In this document: positions 1 through 9,458 of the stretch, piece after piece | Layout of the letters: each line of letters begins with the position of its first letter | Position numbering within the stretch: position 1 is the stretch's first letter | Assembly: GCF_000238595.1 (NCBI RefSeq) | Contig: NZ_AGTS01000080.1 | Span: 1-32,475 of the forward strand | Reading direction: 5' to 3' | Length of the DNA stretch: 32,475 bases | Source of the DNA: Acidovorax sp. NO-1 | GTDB lineage: Bacteria > Pseudomonadota > Gammaproteobacteria > Burkholderiales > Burkholderiaceae_C | Notes under the pieces: model-generated | What the model was told of the DNA's origin: nothing | Database searches by the model: none | Seen by the model: only the letters and a program-made list of their open reading frames with translations | Made by a program: the position numbers and the translations under genes

Positions 1-1
1 G

Positions 2-268
2 ACCATCAAGTTCGTGATCAAGAACAGCGGCCAGGTCAAACACGAGTTCAGCCTGGGCACCGACGACGAGTTGAAAGAACATTACGAGACCATGAAAAAA
101 TTCCCGGATATGGAGCATGACGAGCCCAGCAAGGTATCGCTCGCGCCGGGCAAGCAAGGCCAGATCATCTGGCACTTCACGAAGGCTGGCGAAGTGAAGT
201 TTGCCTGCCTCTACCCCGGCCATTTCGACGCAGGCATGAAGGGCCAGGTCACGGTGGTCAAAAAGTAA
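2..268 (+). CDS. Cupredoxin-like periplasmic copper protein (5' end outside window)
   Basis: The reading frame is open from the first bases of the window and stops at 266-268, so only the C-terminal part is visible; the GTG at 14 is probably internal. The visible part has the ligand set of a type I copper site: an early His in KHEF, then Cys in FACLYPGHF, the following His, and Met in AGMKG. This order (His...Cys-x4-His-x4-Met) is typical of plastocyanin/azurin-like cupredoxins, which bind copper in the periplasm for electron transfer or detoxification. The CusF-like gene starts 39 bp downstream on the same strand, which suggests one copper operon entering from the left. Fold and copper role are fairly sure; the electron partner is unknown. 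Confidence 0.8.
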   Translation, partial: TIKFVIKNSGQVKHEFSLGTDDELKEHYETMKKFPDMEHDEPSKVSLAPGKQGQIIWHFTKAGEVKFACLYPGHFDAGMKGQVTVVKK

Positions 269-307
269 ACGCGGAACACCTCCACGCTATTAGGACAAGG
301 AATTCAC

Positions 308-649
308 ATGAAAAACGCAAACAACCTTTTGATCGGCGCCGTGTTGTCGCTGACCACCCTCTTGCCGCTGTCGGCCATGGCACAGGCCACGGTTGACGCC
401 AGCAAGCCCGCTGCTCTGGCTGCAGCCTCCATGACGGATGGAGAGGTGCGCAAGATCGATAAGGACGCTGGAAAAATCACCATCAAGCACGGTGACATCA
501 AGCACCTAGAGATGCCGGGGATGACCATGGTGTTTAACGCCAAGGACAAGTTACTACTCGACAAGGTACAGGTCGGCGACAAAATCCGTTTCATGGTGGT
601 CAGCGAGGGAGGAAAGATGTTCGTGACGTCCATCGAGCCTGCCAAGTAG
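308..649 (+). CDS. CusF-like periplasmic copper-binding protein
   Basis: This 113-residue protein has a Sec signal peptide (residues 1 to about 25, ending AMAQA) and a CusF-type small beta-barrel. CusF proteins carry Cu(I) or Ag(I) in the periplasm to RND efflux pumps. Aligning the ITIKHGD and MPGMTM segments with E. coli CusF places ligands at His61, Met72 and Met74. The CusF Trp that caps the metal is Met69 here, which could give an extra thioether ligand. AAGGA precedes the ATG by about seven bases. It follows the cupredoxin closely and probably shares its transcript. No pump genes lie downstream, so any RND partner would be to the left of the window. Confidence 0.85.
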   Translation: MKNANNLLIGAVLSLTTLLPLSAMAQATVDASKPAALAAASMTDGEVRKIDKDAGKITIKHGDIKHLEMPGMTMVFNAKDKLLLDKVQVGDKIRFMVVSEGGKMFVTSIEPAK

Positions 650-753
650 CACGAAAATTGCGTGCAGCGTCTTTCTGAAATGAGGCGCTCTTCGGCATTC
701 AGCAACGCGACGGGCCAGGCCGAGGCAAGCAGCGCCCAGCAGGTGGGCGCCAC

Positions 754-767
754 TTGAGCTAAATCAA
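754..767. promoter_or_regulatory. FNR/ANR-like box upstream of ackA
   Basis: The sequence TTGAGctaaATCAA matches the FNR/ANR consensus TTGAT-N4-ATCAA at nine of ten positions. It lies 45 bp before the acetate kinase start in an otherwise gene-free stretch (650-812). No convincing -10 hexamer sits at the ideal class II distance, so its promoter geometry is uncertain. A perfect copy of the same motif lies upstream of the phosphoketolase gene. Confidence 0.55.
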
Positions 768-812
768 GCGAGACCGAACGCGTAGTGTCAAGATGGTTTG
801 GAGAACAAGAAC

Positions 813-1988
813 ATGACCCTGCTTGCACTGAACGCCGGCTCGACCAGCACTAAACTGGCACTGTACGAGCGCGACCTGCACCAGCTCTGGAGTGCCAGTG
901 TGTCCGGACTTGCCTCGCCGAATGCGCGACTGCTGACCCGCGAACCTGGCGGGGATGCCGACACGCAGGAACTTGGACCCCTGCAATTCCGCTCCGCGAC
1001 CGAACTATTGTTGGGCGAACTGGCGCAGCGCTGGCCGACGTTGCAGATAGAGGCTGTCGGACATAGAGTGGTTCACGGAGGCGACCTGCCGGTTGACAGC
1101 GTAACGATCGATGCACCGACTTTGGCCGCGATCACTCACTGGTCGTCGCTGGCGCCTCTTCATCAGCACCTGAACGTTGCAGCGATCAATGCAGCACGGC
1201 AGGCATTCCCGGGGGCGTTGCATGTTGCATGCTTCGACACGGGTTTTCACCGGACTCTCCCTGCGCGTGCGAGCCTCGTTGCTGTGCCGGAGCGCTTTAG
1301 ATCGCTCGGAGTGCGCCGCTACGGCTTCCACGGCCTCTCATACGAGTCCGTGTTGCAACAACTGGCGGCCAGCGGCGAGCCGGTCTTCTCCGAGCGTGTC
1401 ATTGCCGCGCACCTTGGTGGCGGTTCCTCACTGTGCGCCATTGCCCAGGGACGTAGTGTGGAAACGAGCATGGGCGTGACCCCGCTCAGCGGCGTCCCGA
1501 TGACCACGCGCTGCGGCGATCTTGATCCCGGTGCGCTGCTGTTCCTGCTGCAGTCCGGCGAGACGGATGTCCGGCAGTTGCAAGCCGCCCTCTACGAAGA
1601 GTCGGGGCTCAAGGCCCTGACCGGCACCTCAGGCGACATGAAGTTGCTGCTCGACATTTCGGCACACTCGAGCGAGGCTCGCAAGGCGGTCGACTACTTC
1701 TGCTATCAGGTACGCAGGCATATGGGTGCGCTGGCAGCCGCTATGGAGGGCGTCGACCGGATCGTCTTCACGGGCGGAATCGGCGCCAACGCAGCGTTCG
1801 TCCGGCAAGCAGTGTGCGACGGCCTGCGCTTCCTGGGTGTCGAGCTCGATGCCAAAGCCAACCTGGCCAACGCCTCTAGCGTTCACACCTCACACAGCGC
1901 AATAAAGGTGAACGTGCTCGAGACCGACGAGGAATCCATCCTTGCCCGCAAGGCCGCTGCCCACGTGGACGGGTCGGGCGGCCATTAA
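813..1988 (+). CDS. ackA: Acetate kinase
   Basis: The protein (391 residues from ATG 813) interconverts acetyl phosphate + ADP and acetate + ATP in the cytoplasm. Diagnostic ASKHA-fold motifs are visible: [12 protein letters not shown] at the N terminus, [16 protein letters not shown] with the active-site His, [21 protein letters not shown] with the catalytic Arg, FTGGIGAN and a C-terminal [10 protein letters not shown]. Start 813 is chosen because GGAG lies nine bases upstream; an in-frame TTG at 798 lacks such a site. It is first in a tight run with the P-type ATPase (17-bp gap) and type II GAPDH (20-bp gap). No phosphotransacetylase is present; acetyl phosphate would come from the phosphoketolase encoded at 19125-21554. 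Confidence 0.95.
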   Translation: MTLLALNAGSTSTKLALYERDLHQLWSASVSGLASPNARLLTREPGGDADTQELGPLQFRSATELLLGELAQRWPTLQIEAVGHRVVHGGDLPVDSVTIDAPTLAAITHWSSLAPLHQHLNVAAINAARQAFPGALHVACFDTGFHRTLPARASLVAVPERFRSLGVRRYGFHGLSYESVLQQLAASGEPVFSERVIAAHLGGGSSLCAIAQGRSVETSMGVTPLSGVPMTTRCGDLDPGALLFLLQSGETDVRQLQAALYEESGLKALTGTSGDMKLLLDISAHSSEARKAVDYFCYQVRRHMGALAAAMEGVDRIVFTGGIGANAAFVRQAVCDGLRFLGVELDAKANLANASSVHTSHSAIKVNVLETDEESILARKAAAHVDGSGGH

Positions 1989-2005
1989 AAGAAGGGACCA
2001 TAAAG

Positions 2006-4414
2006 ATGATTCAATCCGCAACCTTCGAGGTCGGCAATCTGCTGTCCCCGCTTTCTGCCCGCGGCGTCGAGAAGCGGCTCGCCGCGATCCCAGGCGTGGT
2101 GTCGGTGTCCGTAAACCCGGTGCCCGCGAGCGCCACTGTCTCGTTCGATCCGGCGCGGGTCACCCGTGAGCGGATCCGCACGACCATCGAGGACTGCGGC
2201 CACCATTGCGCCGGCGAACTGACGCCCAGGCACGTGTGCGAAGCAGCTCCGGACCCAGCAGCCCATGCCGCGCATGCCAATACCGGCCATGGTGCGCACG
2301 CGCAGCACGGCGGAAACGCGGCCGCGGATGCGAAGACCGCCAAAACCGGCGGAGAGCATCAAGACATGATGCACGAGATGGGCCACGGGAGCGGGCAGTC
2401 GATGGACGACATGGTCCGCGACATGCGCAACCGGTTCTTTGTGGCCCTGTTGTTCGCCGTACCGGTGTTCCTCTACTCCCCGATGGGGGCCATGGTCGGG
2501 GACTTCACCGTGCCGTTTGGCATGGACCGCAAGGTGTTCCTGTTCCTGGTCGCGTCGGCGGCGATCATCTATCCCGGCTGGCCGTTCTATGTGTCGGCCT
2601 GGCGGGCATTGCGCAATGGCGTGACCAATATGGCGACGCTGGTGGTTCTTTCGGTTGGCACAGGCTACCTCTTCAGCATCGGCGCCACCTTCTTCTACGA
2701 GGGCGAAGTGTTCTACGAGGCAGTAGCCACCCTGCTGGTGTTCATCCTGCTCGGGCATTGGCTGGAAATGCGCGCGCGTGCCGGTGCTTCCGACGCGATC
2801 CGTTCGCTGATGAACCTGGCGCCGCCCATGGCCACCGTGTTCCGCGACGGTGAGGAACAGAAGGTGCCGACGTCCGAGGTGGTCCTGGGAGACATCGTCG
2901 TGGTAAAGCCCGGCGACAGAGTGCCGGTTGACGGGGTCGTCATGGAAGGCGGCTCGCAAGTCGACGAGTCCATGCTGACCGGTGAATCCATGCCAGTGAA
3001 GAAGGGCACCGGCGACGAAGTGATAGGCGCGACCATCAACAAGAGCGGTAGCTTCCGCTACAAGGCGACCAAAGTCGGCGCGGACACGGCCCTGGCCCAG
3101 ATCGTCAAGCTGGTCCAGGAGGCACAGAACTCCAAGGCTCCAGGGCAATTGCTCGCCGATCGGGCTTCGCAGTGGCTGGTGCTCGCAGCGATCGGCATCG
3201 GGCTCGCGACCTTCATCGTCTGGTACTGGGTGCTCGGGCAGCCGCTGCTGTTCGCAGTGACGCTAACCATCACGGTATTCGTCATAGCCTGTCCCGACGC
3301 ACTGGGGCTCGCGACGCCCATGGCCGTGATGGTCGGTACCGGCCTCGGAGCCATGAACGGCATCCTGTTTAAGAACGCTGCGGCCCTAGAGAACGCCACC
3401 AAGCTGACCGTCGTGGTGTTCGACAAGACCGGCACCTTGACGGTGGGCCAGCCGGACGTGGTCGACCTCGTGAGCGCCCCGGGCACCGATACCTCCACCC
3501 TGCTGGCAACCGCGGCGGCCGTGGAGAAGTTTTCGGAACATCCGCTGGCATTGGCGATCCTGAAGAAGTCGGCCGATCTGCCTGTGGAGCACACGGTGGC
3601 GTTCACCAACATCGACGGTCAGGGTGCCCGGGCCGAACTGGCGGGTGACACGGTGCTGCTGGGCAACCGGCTGCTGATGGAAAGCCACGGGGTGGATCTG
3701 GCTGGCTTGTCGCAGGAAGCGGCGCGCCTGCAGGGCGCGGGCCGCACCGTGGTACACGTGGCGCGTGCCGGCCGGTTGCTGGGCCTGATCGCCATTGCCG
3801 ACGCTGTGCGACCGAGTTCCCGGGACACCATCCAGGCGCTCCACAAGCGTGGCGTGAAGGTCGCCATGCTGACGGGGGACAACCAGGCCACCGCCGATCG
3901 CATCGGGCAGGAACTGGGCATCGACATCGTGCTCGCCGATGTTCTGCCCGGACAGAAGGCCGACAAGATCAGGGAACTTCAGTCGCAGGGACATAAGGTG
4001 GCGATGGTCGGCGACGGCATCAACGACGCTCCGGCATTGACGCAGGCGGACGTGGGTTTCGCCATCGGCGCCGGCACTGACGTGGCGATGGAAAGCGCAC
4101 AAGTGGTGCTGATGAAGAGCGACCCCTTCGACGTGGTGGGTGCGATCGAGCTGTCGCGCGCCACGCTGCGCAAGATGCACCAGAACCTCTGGTGGGCGGT
4201 GGGCTACAACACCGTCGCCTTCCCTCTGGCGGCCGGCGTCTTCTACCCCTTCACCCTGTCGCCGGAAGTGGCGGCGCTGTCCATGTCGGGCAGCTCGGCC
4301 ATCGTGGCCATCAATGCGCTGCTGCTCAAGCGCACCCGCCTGACCGGCATCCACAGATCACGCCCGGAGCAAGATGCCTCCTCTGGTGGCGCGCTGCCCG
4401 GCGCTGCAGGTTGA
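2006..4414 (+). CDS. P1B-type heavy-metal ATPase with a CPD membrane motif
   Basis: This 802-residue pump has all P-type core motifs: TGES in the actuator domain, DKTGT with phosphorylated Asp473, SEHPLA in the nucleotide domain, and [10 protein letters not shown]. The N terminus resembles an HMA fold but lacks CxxC: the loop reads LLSPLSARG, and a Cys pair occurs later in DCGHHC. A His/Met-rich linker (about residues 80-130) follows. The transmembrane metal motif is Cys429-Pro430-Asp431, where copper pumps normally have CPC or CPH. The final membrane segment has [13 protein letters not shown], similar to the MSxS motif of Cu(I) ATPases. It sits between ackA and type II GAPDH. Copper or silver export is the likely role by family and context, but the CPD motif leaves the metal open. 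Confidence 0.85.
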   Translation: MIQSATFEVGNLLSPLSARGVEKRLAAIPGVVSVSVNPVPASATVSFDPARVTRERIRTTIEDCGHHCAGELTPRHVCEAAPDPAAHAAHANTGHGAHAQHGGNAAADAKTAKTGGEHQDMMHEMGHGSGQSMDDMVRDMRNRFFVALLFAVPVFLYSPMGAMVGDFTVPFGMDRKVFLFLVASAAIIYPGWPFYVSAWRALRNGVTNMATLVVLSVGTGYLFSIGATFFYEGEVFYEAVATLLVFILLGHWLEMRARAGASDAIRSLMNLAPPMATVFRDGEEQKVPTSEVVLGDIVVVKPGDRVPVDGVVMEGGSQVDESMLTGESMPVKKGTGDEVIGATINKSGSFRYKATKVGADTALAQIVKLVQEAQNSKAPGQLLADRASQWLVLAAIGIGLATFIVWYWVLGQPLLFAVTLTITVFVIACPDALGLATPMAVMVGTGLGAMNGILFKNAAALENATKLTVVVFDKTGTLTVGQPDVVDLVSAPGTDTSTLLATAAAVEKFSEHPLALAILKKSADLPVEHTVAFTNIDGQGARAELAGDTVLLGNRLLMESHGVDLAGLSQEAARLQGAGRTVVHVARAGRLLGLIAIADAVRPSSRDTIQALHKRGVKVAMLTGDNQATADRIGQELGIDIVLADVLPGQKADKIRELQSQGHKVAMVGDGINDAPALTQADVGFAIGAGTDVAMESAQVVLMKSDPFDVVGAIELSRATLRKMHQNLWWAVGYNTVAFPLAAGVFYPFTLSPEVAALSMSGSSAIVAINALLLKRTRLTGIHRSRPEQDASSGGALPGAAG

Positions 4415-4434
4415 ACCCGAGAGGAAAGGCACCC

Positions 4435-5499
4435 ATGAGAATCCGAACGCCCGAAACCCGTATCCGCGTGGCCGTAGTCGGCTATGGCGTCATTGGAAAG
4501 CGAGTGGCTGACGCAGTCGCATTGCAGACGGACATGCAGCTGGCTGGCGTGGCAGACGTCGCCACCGACTGGCGGCTGCAGGTGGCCGCCGCTCTGGGTT
4601 TGCCGATCTTCGCCGGCGATGCCGCCTCCCTTGCATCTATGCGCTCGGTCGGGCTTCCGGTGGTGGATACCCTGGAAAACCTCCTACAGCAGGCCGACGT
4701 GGTGGTGGACTGCACTCCAAAGAAGGTGGCGGCGGGCAACGTCCCCCGCTACCGCAGCGCCGGCATCCGCTTCATCCTGCAGGGCGGTGAGAAGCATGAA
4801 ATGGCGGGCCATTCCTTCGTGGCCGAGAGCAACTACGCGCAGGCGCTGGGACATGTCGCTACCCGCGTGGTCTCCTGCAACACCACCTCCATCGTGCGCA
4901 CGCTGGGTGCGCTGCGCCGGGCCGGCCTGCTGCTGCAGGCGCGCGGCACGCTGATGCGGCGCGCGACCGACCCTGTGGACGGTCACCGTGGCGGGCTAAT
5001 GAACACGCTGGTGCCGGAGGAAAAGGTGCCCAGCCACCAGGGGCCGGACGCCAAGACGGTCGACCCCGCGCTGGACGTGGTGACCATGGCGGTAGCGGTG
5101 CCACAGACCCTGGCTCACGTGCATTGCTGGAATGTGCGCATGACGCGTGCCGCCTCGCTGGACGAGGTTCTTGCAGCCTTTCGCACGTCCAGCCGCATCG
5201 CCCTCTTGCGCAGCAGCGACGGCCTGGGTGCGATCAACGTGGTCAAGGAAATGATGGGCGACCTCGGGCGGCCGCGGGCCGACCTGTACGAGGTCGGCTT
5301 GTGGGAGGACCTGGTGACACTCCAGGGCGATGAGCTGTTCTTCACGTACATGGTGGACAACCAGGCAATAGTCATCCCGGAAACGATCGACGCCGTCCGC
5401 GCGCTGGCCTGCACGCAGCCCGATGGGGCGACGTCGATCGCGGCAACGGACCGCAGCCTGGGCATTCCCCTACCGGCCAGCGTCCGATCGGGGAGCTGA
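4435..5499 (+). CDS. Type II (archaeal-type) glyceraldehyde-3-phosphate dehydrogenase
   Basis: The 354-residue product resembles archaeal type II GAPDH, which oxidises glyceraldehyde-3-phosphate to 1,3-bisphosphoglycerate with NAD(P). An N-terminal Rossmann motif (VAVVGYGVIGKRVADA) is followed by the catalytic segment SCNTTSIVR with Cys148 and by MRRATDPVDGHRGG. Start 4435 is supported by GAGGAAAGG a few bases upstream; the frame is open further upstream only across the end of the ATPase gene. It is third in the ackA-ATPase operon. Glyceraldehyde-3-phosphate is the other product of phosphoketolase, so the enzyme fits directly downstream of that reaction. This is clearly not the common bacterial gapA family. 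Cofactor preference cannot be read from sequence by eye. Confidence 0.9.
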   Translation: MRIRTPETRIRVAVVGYGVIGKRVADAVALQTDMQLAGVADVATDWRLQVAAALGLPIFAGDAASLASMRSVGLPVVDTLENLLQQADVVVDCTPKKVAAGNVPRYRSAGIRFILQGGEKHEMAGHSFVAESNYAQALGHVATRVVSCNTTSIVRTLGALRRAGLLLQARGTLMRRATDPVDGHRGGLMNTLVPEEKVPSHQGPDAKTVDPALDVVTMAVAVPQTLAHVHCWNVRMTRAASLDEVLAAFRTSSRIALLRSSDGLGAINVVKEMMGDLGRPRADLYEVGLWEDLVTLQGDELFFTYMVDNQAIVIPETIDAVRALACTQPDGATSIAATDRSLGIPLPASVRSGS

Positions 5500-5533
5500 G
5501 TCTCAAGACGGTTGGCCCCGGGGGTGCGCCGAA

Positions 5534-5548
5534 TCGCGGCAGCCGCGA
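5534..5548 (+). terminator. Possible hairpin after the GAPDH gene
   Basis: TCGCGG, loop CAG, CCGCGA form a perfect 6-bp stem 35 bp after the operon's last stop codon. There is no T-run, so an intrinsic terminator is not established. The rest of 5500-5698 shows no gene. Confidence 0.25.
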
Positions 5549-5698
5549 CCGCTGAACATGACCCGGGGTAATCGTCCAGCGGCTAGGCAGCATCCCTGCG
5601 CAGTTTCTGTCGCTTTCTCCTGCCAACCGGCATGCGATTGCGGTTGACGTGTCGCTGCCCGCCTGTACCCGGTCGGGATTGGTACTGCTTTCTTCTCG

Positions 5699-5920
5699 TT
5701 AACGCGACGGCGTGGCGGCGGACGCCGCGGCGCGTTCCTTGTCGCGCTTGGTCACGACCATGGCGTTGGTTGCTCGATCGACCTTGACCATGCCCAGCTT
5801 GGGGTGCAGCCCGTAGTAGGTGCCGCTCCTGGACGCCGGGTCGGCGCGAGTGTCGGTGGCGGCGGACGCAACGCCCGCGAAGAGTGCGGCGCCCAGAAGG
5901 GTCACTGCGAGCTTGTTCAC
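5699..5920 (-). CDS. Small secreted protein of unknown function
   Basis: A 73-residue protein starting at GTG 5920, where AAAGGA lies a few bases upstream. It begins with a clear Sec signal peptide (MNKLAVTLLGAALFAGVASA) followed by a short charged domain containing GTYYGLHPKLGMVKVDRATN and an Ala/Lys-rich tail. The longer in-frame ORF back to 6157 lacks a ribosome site and would bury the signal peptide, so the short form is preferred. It lies downstream of merA on the same strand but with a gap of over 250 bp, so it is probably not part of the mer operon. I do not recognise the family; metal islands often carry such small periplasmic proteins. Confidence 0.6.
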   Translation of the reverse strand: MNKLAVTLLGAALFAGVASAATDTRADPASRSGTYYGLHPKLGMVKVDRATNAMVVTKRDKERAAASAATPSR

Positions 5921-6041
5921 GTTGGTTCCTTTCGCCAGGGGCTCGAGCCGAACACCATGCGCGGCTTTGATTGCGACCTCTGATGACATCAATTCTGAAG
6001 ACCACCCTCGGCCGGCCACTGACCGAACCATTACGAACTTG

Positions 6042-6167
6042 TCATGCGGCGTCGCAGCGCGCCGAAACCCGATGCAAATCCTCCTTGTCGAAAGACGAAA
6101 CGCGTGCCGCCGATTGCTTGAGGCCGCCTTCGGCGAGCTGGTGTACGAATTCTCCACGATAAGTCAC
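6042..6167 (-). CDS. Short unassigned reading frame after merA
   Basis: A GTG-started frame of 41 residues begins 10 bp beyond the merA stop in the same direction. It includes GEFVHQLAEGG and SFDKEDLHRVSARC. It does not resemble MerD, MerE or MerC, the usual next genes. It may be a C-terminal remnant of a gene cut when the transposon lost its left part, or chance. The remainder of 5921-6177 shows nothing recognisable. Confidence 0.2.
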   Translation of the reverse strand: MTYRGEFVHQLAEGGLKQSAARVSSFDKEDLHRVSARCDAA

Positions 6168-6177
6168 TGGTACAACT

Positions 6178-7911
<1,734 letters not shown>

Positions 7912-7919
7912 TCAGTGGC

Positions 7920-8198
7920 TCACTGCTTGACGCTTGACGGATATCCCGCGTCTCCGGTTGCCTTTGTCAGCTTCTGCACGCTGGTCTTGGCATCATCGAA
8001 CGTGACGACCGCGTCGCGTGTCTCGAAGGTCACGTTAATTTTGCTGACGCCTTCGACTTTGGAAATCGCCTTCTTGACGGTGATCGGGCAGGCGGAGCAG
8101 GTCATGCCCGGTACGGACAGCGTGACAGTCTGAGTGGCGGCCCACACCGGGGCAACAACGGCAGCGAGGACGAGGGCGGCAAACAGTTTTTTTCTCAT
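7920..8198 (-). CDS. merP: Periplasmic mercury-binding protein
   Basis: MerP binds Hg(II) in the periplasm and passes it to MerT. The 92-residue protein has a signal peptide (residues 1 to about 20) and one HMA domain with GMTCSAC (Cys34/Cys37). It lies between merT (15-bp gap) and merA (56-bp gap) in the usual mer order. Length and motif match the Tn501/Tn21 family. Confidence 0.96.
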   Translation of the reverse strand: MRKKLFAALVLAAVVAPVWAATQTVTLSVPGMTCSACPITVKKAISKVEGVSKINVTFETRDAVVTFDDAKTSVQKLTKATGDAGYPSSVKQ

Positions 8199-8213
8199 GA
8201 AGAACTCCTGTGA

Positions 8214-8564
8214 TTAATAGAAAAATGGCATGACGTACGGAAATCCCATCGCGACCAGGACCAGCGCGGCCACGATCCAGAAAATGAGCTTGTAAGTAGC
8301 TCGCACTTGGGGAATCGCGCAGACCTCACCCGGTGTGCAGGCTTGCGCCGGGCGGTAGATGCGCTGCCAAGCGAAGAACAGCGCCACCAACGCTGCGCCG
8401 ATGAAAAACGGGCGATACGGCTCCAGCACTGTTAGGTTGCCGATCCATGCCCCGCTAAATCCCAAGGCGACCAGAACCAGCGGTCCGAGGCAACAAGCAG
8501 AGGCGAGGCTGGCGGCCAGCCCTCCAGCGAAGAGCGCGCCGCGCGCGTTTTGTGGCTCAGACAT
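8214..8564 (-). CDS. merT: Mercuric ion transporter
   Basis: MerT is an inner-membrane protein that takes Hg(II) from MerP and moves it into the cytoplasm. The start at ATG 8564 gives 116 residues, the usual length; an AAGGA-like site lies upstream. Three hydrophobic segments are seen, with the Cys24-Cys25 pair in the first helix (ASACCLG) and Cys76/Cys82 in the cytoplasmic loop (ACTPGEVC). It is the first gene of merTPA, transcribed from the MerR-controlled promoter. Confidence 0.96.
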   Translation of the reverse strand: MSEPQNARGALFAGGLAASLASACCLGPLVLVALGFSGAWIGNLTVLEPYRPFFIGAALVALFFAWQRIYRPAQACTPGEVCAIPQVRATYKLIFWIVAALVLVAMGFPYVMPFFY

Positions 8565-8602
8565 GCGTCTTGTCCTTTTCGAATTGAATGGGATAGGGCG
8601 TA

Positions 8603-8633
8603 ACCTTAGGTCCGTAGTCATGTACGGAGTCAA
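8603..8633 (-). promoter_or_regulatory. MerR-controlled merT promoter and operator
   Basis: On the - strand, -35 TTGACT (8628-8633) and -10 TAAGGT (8603-8608) are separated by exactly 19 bp, the over-long spacer typical of MerR promoters. The spacer holds the dyad CCGTAC-ATGA-CTACGG, where MerR sits and untwists DNA on Hg(II) binding. merR starts only six bases beyond the -35 in the other direction, so the same site should repress merR. Confidence 0.93.
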
Positions 8634-8638
8634 GCGAA

Positions 8639-9094
8639 ATGGCAAACAATTTGGAGTGTCTGACTATCGGCGTTTTTGCCAAGGCTGCCGGGGTCAACGT
8701 GGAGACCATCCGCTTCTATCAGCGGAAGGGCTTGTTGCCGGAGCCCGACAAGCCCTATGGCAGCATCCGCCGCTATGGTGAGGCGGATGTAACGCGCGTG
8801 CGGTTCGTGAAATCAGCCCAGCGGCTGGGTTTCAGTCTGGATGAAATCGCCGAGCTGCTGCGGCTGGAGGATGGGACCCATTGCGAGGAAGCCAGCAGTC
8901 TGGCCGAGCACAAGCTCAAGAACGTGCGCGAGAAAATGGCTGACCTGGCGCGCATGGAGGCCGTGCTGTCTGACTTGGTGTGTGCATGCCATGCGCGAAA
9001 CGGCAACGTTTCCTGCCCGTTGATTGCGTCACTGCAAGACGGAACGAACCTCGCGATGTCAGTGCGGGGTGGTCACGGGGTGGCTGCGCCTTAG
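8639..9094 (+). CDS. merR: Mercury-responsive transcriptional regulator
   Basis: MerR represses and, with Hg(II), activates merTPA. The protein has an N-terminal winged helix-turn-helix (from about residue 8: [20 protein letters not shown]), a long dimerisation helix, and the three mercury ligands Cys82, Cys117 and Cys126 at the Tn501 positions. At 151 residues it is longer than the usual 144. The last 20 or so residues diverge, and the stop codon lies inside the Tn21-like terminal repeat. GGAG lies about nine bases before the ATG. It is divergent from merT with shared control DNA. Confidence 0.96.
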   Translation: MANNLECLTIGVFAKAAGVNVETIRFYQRKGLLPEPDKPYGSIRRYGEADVTRVRFVKSAQRLGFSLDEIAELLRLEDGTHCEEASSLAEHKLKNVREKMADLARMEAVLSDLVCACHARNGNVSCPLIASLQDGTNLAMSVRGGHGVAAP

Positions 9095-9127
9095 CGTGCT
9101 TCGTTTTCCGAATTCTGAGACGACCCG
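9090..9127 (-). repeat. Tn21-type 38-bp terminal inverted repeat
   Basis: Read on the - strand this begins GGGTCGTCTCAGAAttcgg and ends AAGCACGCTAAG. From memory it matches the 38-bp Tn21 end at about 33 positions; the outermost base and two short blocks differ. Tn3-superfamily mercury transposons place this end beside merR, as here. No matching second end, tnpA, tnpR or res site is in the window, so the element is a fragment that cannot move alone. Confidence 0.85.
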
Positions 9128-9436
9128 ATCATGCGCCCGCTGGTGGAAGCCGCCCTGCACGTGAACCCCGGCGGCCTTCTGCTAGCCGGCCCCAACCCGG
9201 TGGATGCACTCACGTTCTTCGCCCTGAACGTGTCCGGGCCTGCCTCCGGGCCAAGTGATGGGCTCCGGCACCGTTCGACTCGGCGCGGCTGCGGTCCGAA
9301 CTGTCGGCGGCACTGCGGCGTCGTCGCGAGGAACGTCCATACCTACGTGCTCGGCGAGCATGGCGGCAGCGAAGTCGTGGTCTGGTCCGCGGCCACCTTG
9401 ATCCGTGCCGCCATGCAGGCCGCAGGAATGGCTTGA
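9128..9436 (+). pseudogene. L-lactate dehydrogenase fragment, frameshifted
   Basis: The three + frames between them spell successive pieces of an L-lactate dehydrogenase: NPVDALTFFALNVSG, then in a second frame QVMGSGTV, in a third FDSARLRSELSAALR, and back in the first NVHTYVLGEHGGSEVVVW. These match the NPVD, GSGT and catalytic His (GEHGDSE) regions in correct order. The Asp of GEHGDSE is Gly here. Similarity starts straight after the transposon repeat, at a mid-protein position, so the N-terminal part is missing; the C-terminal substrate domain is also lost. At least two frameshifts make it non-functional. It is on the same strand as the ackA-GAPDH operon, from which it may have been separated by the mer element. 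Confidence 0.8.
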
Positions 9437-9458
9437 GCCGTTCGGCGGCTGCCTCGCC

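Noticed and set aside
1985..3148. Long - strand open frame (387 codons) opposite the CPD ATPase gene
   Set aside because: It is antisense to a clear P-type ATPase with all motifs, has a His/Arg-rich shadow composition, and matches no family.
5500..6177. Second terminal repeat of the mer transposon
   Set aside because: I searched by eye for the Tn21-type end in both orientations and did not find it; the left end seems deleted.
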